Positions 29,816-38,043 of a stretch of DNA of 64,000 nucleotides are shown piece after piece. How positions within the stretch are numbered: the first letter of the stretch is position 1; the number at the start of each line of letters is the position of its first letter. The notes below the pieces were generated by a model. It was given only the letters and a program-made list of their open reading frames with translations. It was not told where the DNA came from and made no database searches. The stretch lies in contig CAXTAO010000004.1 of the NCBI GenBank assembly GCA_964242625.1, positions 1-64,000 on the forward strand, written 5' to 3'. The position numbers were made by a program, and so were the translations under genes. This DNA comes from JASLDZ01 sp964242625. Its GTDB lineage: Bacteria; Pseudomonadota; Alphaproteobacteria; Caulobacterales; Caulobacteraceae.

Positions 29816-30450
29816 ATGTGCGGCCGCTACCGCAATACGCTCTCCTGGTCGCAGCTCCGCGAGCTGATGACGCTCATGCGCCCGGACGCCCTCCGCCGCG
29901 CCCAACCTCGAGCCTCAGGAGGACATCCGCCCCACCACGGCCCGGTGGGTGATCCGGCAGCCTGACGACGGCCTGGAGGCGCTGCGCATGCGGTGGTGGC
30001 TCGTGCCCTCCTTCCATAAGGGCGAGGAGCTGAAGGCCTGGAAGGCAACGACCTTCAACGCGCGCTCTGAGACGGTGGCGACCGCGCCCACCTTCAAGGG
30101 CGCCTTCGCTCGGCGCCGCTGCCTCGTGCCGGCTAGCGGGTGGGCGAGTGGACCGGGCCCAAGGGCTCGAAGGTGCGTTGGACCTTCACCGCCAAGGAGG
30201 GGGCGTCGCTTACCCTCGCGGGCCTGTGGGATCGCTGCGAGACGTCGGACGCGGTGTGGTGGAGAGTTTCACCATCGTCACCCAGCCGTCGGGCGCGCCG
30301 CTGAACGCCTTTAATGACCGCGCGCCGGTGGTGATCTGGGCGGCGGACCGGGAGTGCGGCCGGCTGCGAACAGTGATGGCTGTTCGCAGAACAGATTTCA
30401 GCAGCGACGACCTGCTTCAACTCGGCTACGCTCGTCGGCGAGGGCCGTAG
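29816..30450 (+). pseudogene. SRAP (YedK/HMCES-like) peptidase, broken copy A
   Basis: It starts MCGRYRNTLSWSQLRELM with the catalytic Cys2 that normally crosslinks abasic sites in single-stranded DNA. Comparison with the copy at 62379 shows an extra base near 29893 and missing bases near 30148 and 30247. The active-site TTFNARSET is kept, but the catalytic-region His is Asn (AFNDRAP versus AYHDRAP in copy B), and the C-terminus after WAADRE is replaced. It is surely inactive. It follows the DNA ligase gene, so both may once have formed a repair unit. Confidence 0.8.
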
Positions 30451-30469
30451 TGGCTCGCTGGGTCCGCTT

Positions 30470-30664
30470 GTGTACCGCTACACGATCCCGGAGCAGGCGC
30501 TCCTTATAATCTGCTGCCCCGCCGTCGTAGCGCTGATTTTCTGGGCGCTCGACTCCGGGCTTTGGGCCTCCGCTGGCTTAGAGAGGCGGGCGCACGTTCG
30601 GCGGGTCGCACTTGCGATGTGGGTGTTCGGAACGCTCTGGTTCGTAGGCCTTTGTGTGGAGTGA
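30470..30664 (+). CDS. Small membrane protein with two helices
   Basis: This 64-aa protein (GTG start) has two hydrophobic helices (ALLIICCPAVVALIFWAL and VALAMWVFGTLWFVGLCV) separated by a charged turn. No family recognised. Confidence 0.45.
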   Translation: MYRYTIPEQALLIICCPAVVALIFWALDSGLWASAGLERRAHVRRVALAMWVFGTLWFVGLCVE

Positions 30665-30885
30665 CATGCACCCGCGCTAGGCATCACGCCAGCGCGTCGT
30701 CCGCCGGCATCGGCCTCGCCCGCCTCGCCCTGCTTGCGTGGAGGCGCATCGTCTCTACCGCGGCTTAACGCTCACGAGCCCTCGCCGAGGCGGCGGAAAG
30801 CCGCCCGGCTAATCCCGACGCCGATCCACAGCCTTGATGAGGTCGCCCCTTGTCCGCCATGAACGGATAGGGAACATCTCCCGGC

Positions 30886-31371
30886 ATGGGCGACCCGCGA
30901 AACTGGACACCTCGCAAGGCGCACGCGGTGCGCGCGGTCAACGCCGAGGCTGATCGTGACCGTCTTCTGGCGGCGCCGCTCTACGAGCACAGCGCTGCGC
31001 GGGCCTCGGGAAAGCAGGGGCCGCACTTCCTGCACATGCACCCGTGCGACACTTTCAGGGTGTTCAGTCTCAAGGCGACGGGCGCCTGCGCGGGGTGTCT
31101 CGGGCGTTGGCCCATCAGCCGCTACGACTTCAACGACAGCCCGCTCGCGCATCGCCCCTGGGCGGTGGTCATGCGCGAGCTCGTCTGTCCGCAGTGCCTG
31201 AGCTGCCCAAGCGAGATCCGCTTCCAGTCGGAGGACGGCGACGACGTGGGAGCGATCGCCACGGCGCGTGAGCTCACCCTGCATGTTGCGACGGCGGCTT
31301 CGCAGATCACTCGCCCCCTGCAGACGCGCGGCGAGCTCGACCCGTTCGCGCAATACGACGACGGGGACTGA
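30886..31371 (+). CDS. Hypothetical protein with zinc-ribbon-like cysteines
   Basis: This 161-aa soluble protein has CAGC and then CPQCLSC in its middle, with His residues around HFLHMHPCD, which suggests a metal-binding knuckle. No family recognised. Codon use is typical of the genome. It is monocistronic, with no obvious partner. Confidence 0.55.
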   Translation: MGDPRNWTPRKAHAVRAVNAEADRDRLLAAPLYEHSAARASGKQGPHFLHMHPCDTFRVFSLKATGACAGCLGRWPISRYDFNDSPLAHRPWAVVMRELVCPQCLSCPSEIRFQSEDGDDVGAIATARELTLHVATAASQITRPLQTRGELDPFAQYDDGD

Positions 31372-31505
31372 AGGGCATCATGCCCAGAACGACTGGCCGA
31401 CGTGAGGTGAAGGCTTGACCCCCGACGCCGCACAAATGCTCTGTCTGTGGACGCTCGGAGGCTGCTACAGCACCCTGGCGAGCCACTGATCACCGTAGGT
31501 AGAGC

Positions 31506-31694
31506 GTGACCCCACACCGTCGAGAGCTGCTCGAAGAGGCGATCCGTCGCCACCGCGATCTCGCCGAGGGCGATCGCAGATTGGCGAGCGCGGCACAGTG
31601 CGCCGTCGAAGCAAACGCGCGGGAGAAAGCCAGCACTCACGACAAGCAAGCGGACGCGCTGCAGGCCGAGCTGGACGCAGCGCAGGCGCGGTAA
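31506..31694 (+). CDS. Small coiled-coil hypothetical protein
   Basis: This 62-aa, highly charged, fully helical protein starts at a GTG (MTPHRRELLEEAIRRHRDLAEGDRRLASAAQ) and ends in KQADALQAELDAAQAR. It resembles other tiny orphan helical proteins of this genome. Function unknown. Confidence 0.4.
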   Translation: MTPHRRELLEEAIRRHRDLAEGDRRLASAAQCAVEANAREKASTHDKQADALQAELDAAQAR

Positions 31695-31717
31695 CGATCT
31701 GCAAGCGCAGGCACGGG

Positions 31718-31779
31718 AGCACGTCGTCGACCGCGGCCTGGCGGCGGGGGTGATCAGCCCAGGGCCGTCGCGGTGCTCA
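31718..31779 (+). repeat. Imperfect 62-bp direct repeat, copy 1
   Basis: It begins AGCACGTCGT and ends GTCGCGGTGCTCA, and aligns with 32233-32294 at roughly three quarters of positions when small gaps are allowed. It may be the remains of a duplicated short coding segment. Confidence 0.35.
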
Positions 31780-31876
31780 GCGCGGAGCAGATGCGCTCGC
31801 AGGGCCTGGACAAGCTATAGCTGGCGTTGCCTGCGGAGCAACTCTCGGCACCCGATCAACCTCATCGAACGCCGAC

Positions 31877-32131
31877 TTACGAGGCTGCGATCACTCGCTC
31901 AAGAAGGTAGTTTGAGAGAGGGGCCATGTCGGCGCTGATCTCAAGAAGGTGCTCTGTGTCGACTATGGTCCACAGATGCTCGTATTCTGGCAGCCGATCT
32001 CGCACCGGTGCGCTCGCCCTATGCTCATTGCAGAAGCGTCGTACCTCCAGCGATCGTTGTGATACCGATAGCGAGGCGTCGTCGACCACAAACTGTAACG
32101 CTCTCACGGCTTCGACTTCGATTTCGACCAT
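31877..32131 (-). CDS. Hypothetical protein
   Basis: This 84-aa protein (MVEIEVEAVRALQFVVDDAS ... EYEHLWTIVDTEHLLEISAD) begins at an ATG at 32131, preceded by a possible AGGTGCGC site. Composition is less GC-rich than the neighbours. No family recognised. Confidence 0.45.
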   Translation of the reverse strand: MVEIEVEAVRALQFVVDDASLSVSQRSLEVRRFCNEHRASAPVRDRLPEYEHLWTIVDTEHLLEISADMAPLSNYLLERVIAAS

Positions 32132-32232
32132 GGCGCGCACCTCTCGACAGAGCAAGGAGGTGATCCATATCCCCGGGTTTGGCAACCTACACGATAACAG
32201 AAGTTGGCGCGTGGAAGGCGGCGACAGCCGCG

Positions 32233-32294
32233 AGCACGTCGTGTACCGCGCCTGCCCGTGTGGGTGATGAACTCGGGGCCGTCGCGGGTGCTCA
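32233..32294 (+). repeat. Imperfect 62-bp direct repeat, copy 2
   Basis: This is the second copy of the segment at 31718-31779. It lies just upstream (in its own direction) of the small gene at 31877-32131, outside that gene. Confidence 0.35.
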
Positions 32295-32344
32295 TGGGCG
32301 ACTAGGCCGGCCCGAGCCTCACGTTCCACGCGCCTGACTCAGGC

Positions 32345-32473
32345 CTACGGCATCGGATACCCGTCCGCATCCTCGTGGAACATGGTCGGCTCTGCGTGAG
32401 TGATCCCTCGCACCATCCCTTCGCAGGAGAGGGCGAGGAAGACGCCCAGGGCTGCGGCGAGGAGGTGGCGCAT
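32345..32473 (-). CDS. Tiny exported protein or lipoprotein candidate
   Basis: This 42-aa frame begins MRHLLAAALGVFLALSCEG, a convincing signal peptide with a possible lipobox cysteine (ALSC), followed by 23 residues ending DADGYPMP. The ribosome site is weak. The signal peptide is the only support. Confidence 0.4.
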   Translation of the reverse strand: MRHLLAAALGVFLALSCEGMVRGITHAEPTMFHEDADGYPMP

Positions 32474-32670
32474 GGGGTGAGGCTACCCCGCTCGACCAAG
32501 CGCAGCCATGTGTCAGCTCGGCTACGAGACCCTGGTCGACGGCGGCGTGGCCGCGACTTAGCTTTTGAGAGCGACTATATCTTCCGGCCGGGTCCCCGGG
32601 CCGGGCGGAGGTCGCCCGGCCCACTCCAAATCCGCAAACTCCCGGGTGGGCCGGTCCTCCCGCATAAAGA

Positions 32671-32697
32671 CAGCCCCCGGCCAAGGTCGAGGGGCTG
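32671..32697 (-). terminator. Terminator after the PEP-CTERM gene
   Basis: CAGCCCC / GGGGCTG (32671-32677, 32691-32697) forms a stem; in the minus direction it is followed by TCTTTAT. It lies 24 bp after the stop of the PEP-CTERM gene. Confidence 0.65.
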
Positions 32698-32720
32698 AGC
32701 CTGCGAACTCGACTGGCCGT

Positions 32721-33290
32721 TTAGGCGGTCGCGAGGGTGCCCTCGCGACGGCGGCGCAGGGCGACGCCGGCCAAGCCCACACCCGCCATCATCAGCGCCC
32801 AGGTGCCGGGCTCTGGAGCGGCCGAGGTCGGGATTTGAGTTACGGCGAGGGTCACGCGCGAGCCCACAGCGTCGTTCATGTTGCCGGTGGGCGAGTAGAG
32901 TACTGAGTACTGGTTGGAGCCCGGCTCCCCGCCGCCGAGGAACAAGTTGAAGGACCCGCCGGCGCTGGAGGTGAAGGAGATGCCGTCGTTATCCAAGCGG
33001 GGGTCGGACGGATAGAGCTCATTGTCGGCTCCGTAATAGTTCGACAGGCCGGTGATCGTCTCAAACATCGGGAAGCCGCCCGCGCCGGGTTGGCTCACGG
33101 TGCCGGTGATGCCCGTCACGTCATAGGCGCCGTCGGGGTTCAGCGTATTACTGGTGGTCAGCGTGCCGACGGCGACCTCGAAGGGCTCGCCGCTCTGCGA
33201 GGTGAAACCGAAATCGAACTGGTAGGTGGCCGCATGCGCGCCGGTGGCGAGCAAGGCCGCAACCGCCGTGGCGGCGAGCATTTTCAGCAT
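32721..33290 (-). CDS. PEP-CTERM sorting-domain exported protein
   Basis: This 189-aa protein has a signal peptide (MLKMLAATAVAALLATGAHA), a beta-rich Gly/Ser/Asn-rich body and a C-terminal PEP-CTERM tail (APEPGTWALMMAGVGLAGVALRRRR). Such proteins are processed by an exosortase and are linked to biofilm or exopolysaccharide export. No exosortase gene is in the window. The start at 33290 precedes the signal peptide directly. A second PEP-CTERM protein is at 63065. Confidence 0.88.
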   Translation of the reverse strand: MLKMLAATAVAALLATGAHAATYQFDFGFTSQSGEPFEVAVGTLTTSNTLNPDGAYDVTGITGTVSQPGAGGFPMFETITGLSNYYGADNELYPSDPRLDNDGISFTSSAGGSFNLFLGGGEPGSNQYSVLYSPTGNMNDAVGSRVTLAVTQIPTSAAPEPGTWALMMAGVGLAGVALRRRREGTLATA

Positions 33291-33595
33291 GGAGGTTCCC
33301 TTGACGCCGCGACTAGGTATGCGGAACGGCACGGCTGCGTTCCTGAGCGTCTATCTCCCGGCGTCAGCCGCGCCGTCGACATCATTCGCGCGGGGCGAGA
33401 GCTTTTTCCCAACCTTCACGCGCGACGAGTCGTCACGTTTCTCAGTGGCGGACGGGAGCGCCTCGGAGCAGGCGATGAGGGGCCTCGCTACGATGCGGCT
33501 CGCAACCTTCCGAAGCCAGAAGCGCCTTTCAAACGGAGCAGGCCACCGTCGCGGCGCAATCGGACTTCAAGCCTGCTCCGAGATCGGGGACCGCG

Positions 33596-33718
33596 ATGCG
33601 CTTGGCAGCATGGGGTGGCGTCGTCGCGCTGGTCGTGGCGCTCAGTTTGGGAGCCTACGAGCTGGTCCATTCGGCCGCGGGCCAGAAACACGAAATGTCG
33701 ATCACCGGGACGAAGTGA
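33596..33718 (+). CDS. 40-aa single-helix membrane peptide
   Basis: The short frame MRLAAWGGVVALVVALSLGAYELVHSAAGQK has one hydrophobic helix and a polar tail, with GGGGA-like sequence upstream as a possible ribosome site. A degraded copy exists at 12768, which supports it as a real micro-gene family. It ends 16 bp before the DUF1810 start. The stretch 33291-33595 before it shows no gene. Confidence 0.5.
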   Translation: MRLAAWGGVVALVVALSLGAYELVHSAAGQKHEMSITGTK

Positions 33719-33733
33719 AGGGCAGCGGGCACG

Positions 33734-34168
33734 ATGGCCAGCTTTGATCTAAATCGCTTCGTCGTTGCGCAGGCGGGTGTGTACGAGCGCGCGGTAGAGG
33801 AGCTGCGTCGGGGGCGCAAGGAGAGCCACTGGATGTGGTTCATCTTCCCTCAAATCGCGGGGTTAGGATCCAGCCCTATGGCGGTCCGCTACGCCGTGTC
33901 GTCGCTTGCTGAAGCCAAGGCTTATCTTGACCATCCACTGCTCGGAAAAAGGCTGCGGGAGTGCGCGGCGGCGTGTGTCGCTTTAGAGGGGCTGTCCGCA
34001 TCGCAGGTGTTCGGGCACCCCGACGATCTCAAGCTACGATCCAGTCTCACGCTCTTCGAGGCCGCGGCGCCCGACGAACCGGTGTTCGGCCAGGCGCTCG
34101 ACGCGCTGTGTGGGGGTGAGCGCGACGGGCTGACGCTGCGTACTATAGGTAGCGATGAGAACCGCTAG
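33734..34168 (+). CDS. DUF1810 family protein
   Basis: This 144-aa protein carries the complete DUF1810 pattern: DLNRFVVAQAGVYERAVEELRRGRKESHWMWFIFPQ, GLGSSPMAVRYAVSSLAEAKAYLDHPLLGKRLREC and a C-terminal DDLKLRSSLTLFE. This soluble, all-helical family is widespread and functionally unassigned. Confidence 0.9.
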   Translation: MASFDLNRFVVAQAGVYERAVEELRRGRKESHWMWFIFPQIAGLGSSPMAVRYAVSSLAEAKAYLDHPLLGKRLRECAAACVALEGLSASQVFGHPDDLKLRSSLTLFEAAAPDEPVFGQALDALCGGERDGLTLRTIGSDENR

Positions 34169-34507
34169 GCGAGGATGTCGAGCAGGCTGCTGGTCGTCTG
34201 GTCGGCCGTGCAGAGGACCGCAGCGAAGGCGTCCAAGGTGGTCCTCGCACCTGTTTGGGCGGACACCCCGGCCTTAAGGCCGCGAGCGCGGGCGGCGCGC
34301 GAACCGCCCATAGTGGATTACCCGTCATCTACACTGTGACGCTGATCGGCTTCTTCGCGATAAGGAAAGTCTTGGGTCGAGGTGCGCCTCCGCCCGACTT
34401 ACTCGAATCGCTTGGCTGCTGCGCGGCAGTCGACTCTGCAGTCGAGCGCGCAGCTTCGGTGTGGTCCAGAGCTGTGGGACGAGCAGAGGTGGAGAGCAGC
34501 GAGCCGG
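34169..34507. other. Gene-free spacer
   Basis: This is a convergent spacer between the DUF1810 gene and the PrsW gene. Open frames lack protein character, and no clear terminator stem was found. Confidence 0.35.
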
Positions 34508-35635
34508 TCAGTCGGTAGCTGGCACCGTTGTGCCTGGACGCTCGCTCAGTTGGCCAGCCTGTCGGATCCCGCTCTGCAGGAGGCTCAAGACAGCCACGAC
34601 CGCCACTCCCCCGAGCACCGCATACTTTGCCAAAGGCGGGATGATGGGCAGGTCGAGGTCCCACGTCACATGCAGGACCACAGCCAGCCCGAACAGCTTG
34701 ACGAACCGGGGATCGCTGAGCCGCTCCAAGCTGAGGCCGCCGGGGCTTGAGACGCGCCAGAGCGCGGCGGAGGTGATGGCGGTCCAGGCGATGTGGGCGA
34801 AGGGGCTCAGCACGCCGCGAAGCATCAGGACGTCGACGACGGTGAGCCCGGGAGCCGCGCCCTGGAGCACCTGGAAGGCGTAGCCGGCGGACTCGAAGGC
34901 GGCGAAGCCGGCCCCAACGGCGGCCCCGACCAGCATGCCGTTAAGGAGCTTGGGCGGTGCACCCAGGCGCATGCGCTGCAGCGCCAAGGCGACGATCGCG
35001 AGCTTCGCAGCCTCTTCCGTCAAGCCGGCCGCGGGAGCCCCCACGAGCGATCCCAGCGGTACTAGCGCATCCAACCCGAGCGCCAGCACCAGCGAGGCCA
35101 CGCCACCCAGCAGGAAGAGGCGCACGAGATGGTAGATCGAGATGTTGCGCCAGATGTTCATCTCGAAGAAGAACACCACCATGGCCACGGGCATGGCGAA
35201 GGAGCCGGCCATGATCAGGCCGGGGATCAGGTTGGGGTTCTCGAACGCGCTGAAGCCGGCGTCGAAGGCCGCGTAGAGCGCCAGCCCTGCCGCCAAGACG
35301 CGCAGGAAGGCCCAGGGCCGCGGCCACTCCGCCGAGACAGAGGCGGGGTCCGGAACCTGGCCCGGAAAGCCGGAGGCGAAGTGCGACTCCAGCTCCTCCG
35401 CCGTACGCCGCTTCAACAGGTCGGAGAAGAACGCCCGGGCGCTGAAGCCCTCGATCCGCTCCACGCCGATGGTGTCGGCGACCCGGTCGCTCAGGCCCTG
35501 GATGCCGGCTTTAGGCGAGGCCGGCTGCGGTGCGCCCTCACAGCTGGAGCAAAGGGCGGAGTCAACGGCCAGCGCGCTGTAGCAGCGCGGACAGAAGCGC
35601 AGTGAGGTTGCGGAAAGGGGCGTCGGACCGGGCAC
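34508..35635 (-). CDS. PrsW-family intramembrane metalloprotease with zinc ribbon
   Basis: This 375-aa protein starts with a two-CxxC zinc ribbon (FCPRCYSALAVDSALCSSC, residues 13-32), then a cytosolic linker and about eight membrane helices. The PrsW metal motifs are in place: EEAAK, GAGFAAFES and AHIAWTAITS, plus VLHVTWD. PrsW in Bacillus cleaves the anti-sigma factor RsiW; substrates of Gram-negative members are mostly unknown. It follows the DUF2628 gene by 9 bp, so the two are an operon. Confidence 0.85.
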   Translation of the reverse strand: MPGPTPLSATSLRFCPRCYSALAVDSALCSSCEGAPQPASPKAGIQGLSDRVADTIGVERIEGFSARAFFSDLLKRRTAEELESHFASGFPGQVPDPASVSAEWPRPWAFLRVLAAGLALYAAFDAGFSAFENPNLIPGLIMAGSFAMPVAMVVFFFEMNIWRNISIYHLVRLFLLGGVASLVLALGLDALVPLGSLVGAPAAGLTEEAAKLAIVALALQRMRLGAPPKLLNGMLVGAAVGAGFAAFESAGYAFQVLQGAAPGLTVVDVLMLRGVLSPFAHIAWTAITSAALWRVSSPGGLSLERLSDPRFVKLFGLAVVLHVTWDLDLPIIPPLAKYAVLGGVAVVAVLSLLQSGIRQAGQLSERPGTTVPATD

Positions 35636-35644
35636 GGCGGCGGC

Positions 35645-36208
35645 TCAGTCCGCGCGAGCCGTCGAGGGTGTCGAACTTGACGTTAGATCGGTCAGCGGGT
35701 TCCACTCGTCTCGGCCCTGGGTGAGCTTGATGAAGCGGTAGTAGTTGACAGTGCTGGCGAACAGGCCGGCGACGCCGAACCCCGCGGCGCGGCTCCATTC
35801 GCTCCCGAGAAGTCGGTCGACCACCAGCTCGATAACTACGCCGACGGCCAGGAGCGAGAGCCCGCGCCTCCAGATACCTACAGCGACGAAATAGAGAGGG
35901 CCAAAAAGGTAGGCCCAGATGTTGAAACGGATGGACACCTGCGTCCAGAACGGAAGAGACCTGAGAGCCGCCATACCTTCGCGCCTGTAGGGCGAGCCAT
36001 GCTGCGAGAAGAAGGCAACACGGCGCTGCCATGTGGGGCTGAGCTGGCTGACATCGCTGCCGACTGCCGCAGAACTTAGTATTGGGGCGCGCGGGGTTGG
36101 ACCGGCCCCGAGCACCCTCGCCTTCTGCGACGCCAACTCTTCGTCAGTCAGCACGCCCTGCCTGTGCAGCGCAGCCAAGCGTTCCAGCTCATCGACTCGA
36201 GTGTCCAC
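35645..36208 (-). CDS. SHOCT plus DUF2628 membrane protein
   Basis: This 187-aa protein has an N-terminal SHOCT-like helix hairpin (ELERLAALHRQGVLTDEELASQKARVL), then a DUF2628 region with RRVAFFSQHGSPYRREGM ... FNIWAYLFGPLYFVAVGIWRRGLSLL and two to three membrane helices. It is upstream of the PrsW protease with a 9-bp gap and could be its partner or substrate adaptor. Function unknown. Confidence 0.82.
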   Translation of the reverse strand: MDTRVDELERLAALHRQGVLTDEELASQKARVLGAGPTPRAPILSSAAVGSDVSQLSPTWQRRVAFFSQHGSPYRREGMAALRSLPFWTQVSIRFNIWAYLFGPLYFVAVGIWRRGLSLLAVGVVIELVVDRLLGSEWSRAAGFGVAGLFASTVNYYRFIKLTQGRDEWNPLTDLTSSSTPSTARAD

Positions 36209-36214
36209 ACGCCC

Positions 36215-36237
36215 CTCCCCGACTGGTGATCGGGGAG
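36215..36237. promoter_or_regulatory. Stem-loop 1 in the divergent spacer
   Basis: CTCCCCGA / TCGGGGAG (36215-36222, 36230-36237) has a 7-nt loop, immediately upstream of the DUF2628 start. A sister stem-loop at 36305-36328 begins with the same CTCCCCGAC. They may be operators or processed leader hairpins. Confidence 0.4.
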
Positions 36238-36304
36238 TTGGAAAGCCTCAACGGGGAAGCCGCGTCAGTCTTTAGGGCTTGCGCCCCTGGACATGCACTG
36301 ACGC

Positions 36305-36328
36305 CTCCCCGACCGCATGGTCGAGGAG
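36305..36328. promoter_or_regulatory. Stem-loop 2 in the divergent spacer
   Basis: CTCCCCGACC / GGTCGAGGAG (36305-36314, 36319-36328) pairs at 9 of 10 positions around a GCAT loop. Its start repeats stem-loop 1. It lies about 100 bp before the DUF6880 gene. Confidence 0.35.
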
Positions 36329-36427
36329 TGCTGATGACGGTCGCACTCGGACCGCCCGTTGAGAGGTTTCCACGCCCCAGGCCGCATGGAGACGGCCCAC
36401 GCGCACGTTAGGCGAGCAGCGACGGGC

Positions 36428-37876
36428 ATGTCGAGACTGCTCAGCGACGCCGCGGCTAGGTACCCTGCGCGCGTGGCGACTCACCCCAGAGCGAGCAAGC
36501 GTAAGCCAGCGAAGCCGACCGTTGAGACCCTGTCCGCTTTGGGCGTGGAGCGCCTGGCCGAGCTGCTGGTGGACGCCGCACGGGCCGACGCAGCGCTCAA
36601 GCGCGCCCTGACCCTTGAGGTGGCTCGGGATGGCAAGGAGCTCGCCGAGGAAGTCGATCGTCAGCTTCAGCGCATACAGACGGCCAAGACGCGCCTGAAC
36701 GCCGCCCGGGCCACCACGCTCGCGCGCGAGCTCGAGCGGCTGCTACGGACCGTCACTGAGCGCCTGGGGGCGTTCGAGCCCGAGGCGGCGGTGGAGCGCT
36801 TGCTCGCGTTCGCGACGGCGGCGCCCACCATCCTAGCCCGACGCACGGGCGAAGGCCGCCCGCTGGTGGAGGCCTTTAATTCGGTCGGCGACCGGGTGGC
36901 CAGCCTGCTCCCTGCCCTGCCCTCCGGGCCTGGACGCGCCGGTCTACTCGTCCAGGCGTACCGCCTCGCCCGTGACGAGCCCGACGCATTGCCTGGCCTC
37001 ATGGCGGCCCTGGCCAAGGCGGCGGACGCGACGGATCGCGCTGGGCTGCGGGCGCTGGTGGAGGCCGATCTCGCACCACTTCAGGGCTCGGCCGCAAAGC
37101 GCGGCGCCGCGGGCGAGCGGTTCCTGTGGCTGACGAATGTCCTGGCTTTGATCGCAGACGCGGACGGCGACGTTGACGCCTTCAGGGCCGTTCAGGAGCG
37201 TCGCGAGCCGGGATTGCGCGACCACTTGGGGCTGACTAACCGCCTCCTCGCCGCGAGCCGCCCAGCTGAGGCTCTTGAGGTGCTGGACGCGACACCCGCC
37301 GGCTTTGTGCGCGCGAGTCCCGCGTACGCAGACATGCGCATCGAGGTGCTGGAGGCGCTGGGTCGCCGTGAAGATGCCCAAGGCGAACGTTGGGCGCTGT
37401 TCTGGACAACCCTCTCACCCACGGCGCTACGTGGCTTCCTCAAGCGCCTACCCGACTTCGAAGACGTAGAGCGCGAGGAGGCTGCGCTGGCCCACGCTGA
37501 GCGCCACCAGGACAGCATGGCCGCCCTCGCCTTCTTCCTGGCCTGGCGAGATCTTCGACGCGCCGCCGCCGTGGTGCGCCGCCCGGGCGTGCAGCTGGAC
37601 GGAGACGCGCGGCTTGCGCTCATCAACGCCGCAGAAGCCCTGGCCCACCAGTACCCACTCGCGGCCACCCTGCTCTACCGGCGCGTGATCGACGCAGCGC
37701 TTGCGCGCGGTAAGCCGATCAGTCCCGTGCAGGTGGCCAGCGACCTCATGGCCTGCGCCAGCCTGGCGGCCAGCGTCACGCAGTCGGAGGGCCGGCCTGA
37801 CCACGCCGCCTACGTCCGACACCTCCGCGCAAGGTACGGTCGACACAAGAGCCTATGGCGTAGGTTAACTACGTGA
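36428..37876 (+). CDS. DUF6880 family protein
   Basis: This 482-aa, helix-rich protein begins with TVETLSALGVERLAELLVDAARADAALKRALTLEVA, the conserved opening of DUF6880, and continues as TPR-like helical repeats (EALEVLDATP ... MRIEVLEALGRREDAQGERWALFWTTLSP). The family is unassigned and often lies in accessory regions. A GTG at 36473 is an equally plausible start. The gene ends 27 bp before the left 19-bp repeat of the defence module. Confidence 0.78.
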   Translation: MSRLLSDAAARYPARVATHPRASKRKPAKPTVETLSALGVERLAELLVDAARADAALKRALTLEVARDGKELAEEVDRQLQRIQTAKTRLNAARATTLARELERLLRTVTERLGAFEPEAAVERLLAFATAAPTILARRTGEGRPLVEAFNSVGDRVASLLPALPSGPGRAGLLVQAYRLARDEPDALPGLMAALAKAADATDRAGLRALVEADLAPLQGSAAKRGAAGERFLWLTNVLALIADADGDVDAFRAVQERREPGLRDHLGLTNRLLAASRPAEALEVLDATPAGFVRASPAYADMRIEVLEALGRREDAQGERWALFWTTLSPTALRGFLKRLPDFEDVEREEAALAHAERHQDSMAALAFFLAWRDLRRAAAVVRRPGVQLDGDARLALINAAEALAHQYPLAATLLYRRVIDAALARGKPISPVQVASDLMACASLAASVTQSEGRPDHAAYVRHLRARYGRHKSLWRRLTT

Positions 37877-37902
37877 GCAGGCGGCCGCAGTTTTAGAGGC
37901 CA

Positions 37903-37921
37903 CGCTCAGTGGAAAACTGGT
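37903..37921 (+). repeat. Left 19-bp direct repeat flanking the helicase/SbcDC module
   Basis: The sequence CGCTCAGTGGAAAACTGGT is identical to 48817-48835. The identity extends as TCTA after a two-base mismatch. It lies between the DUF6880 stop and the helicase stop, at a drop in GC content. It may be an attachment site, the end of a lost insertion sequence or a recombination scar. Confidence 0.75.
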
Positions 37922-37997
37922 TTTCTATCCTAAAGCCGTCCTGCATAGTGTCTAATCGCAAAGATCTATCAGCGTGGGACGACTCTCAGAGAGACAC

Positions 37998-38021
37998 AGG
38001 TCCGCCATTGTCTACGGACCT
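37998..38021 (-). terminator. Stem-loop after the large helicase gene
   Basis: AGGTCCG / CGGACCT (37998-38004, 38015-38021) with a 10-nt loop lies 22 bp beyond the helicase stop on the minus strand. There is no T-run, so it may be a weak terminator. Confidence 0.4.
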
Positions 38022-38043
38022 CGGAAGGTCAAAGACTGAAAAC

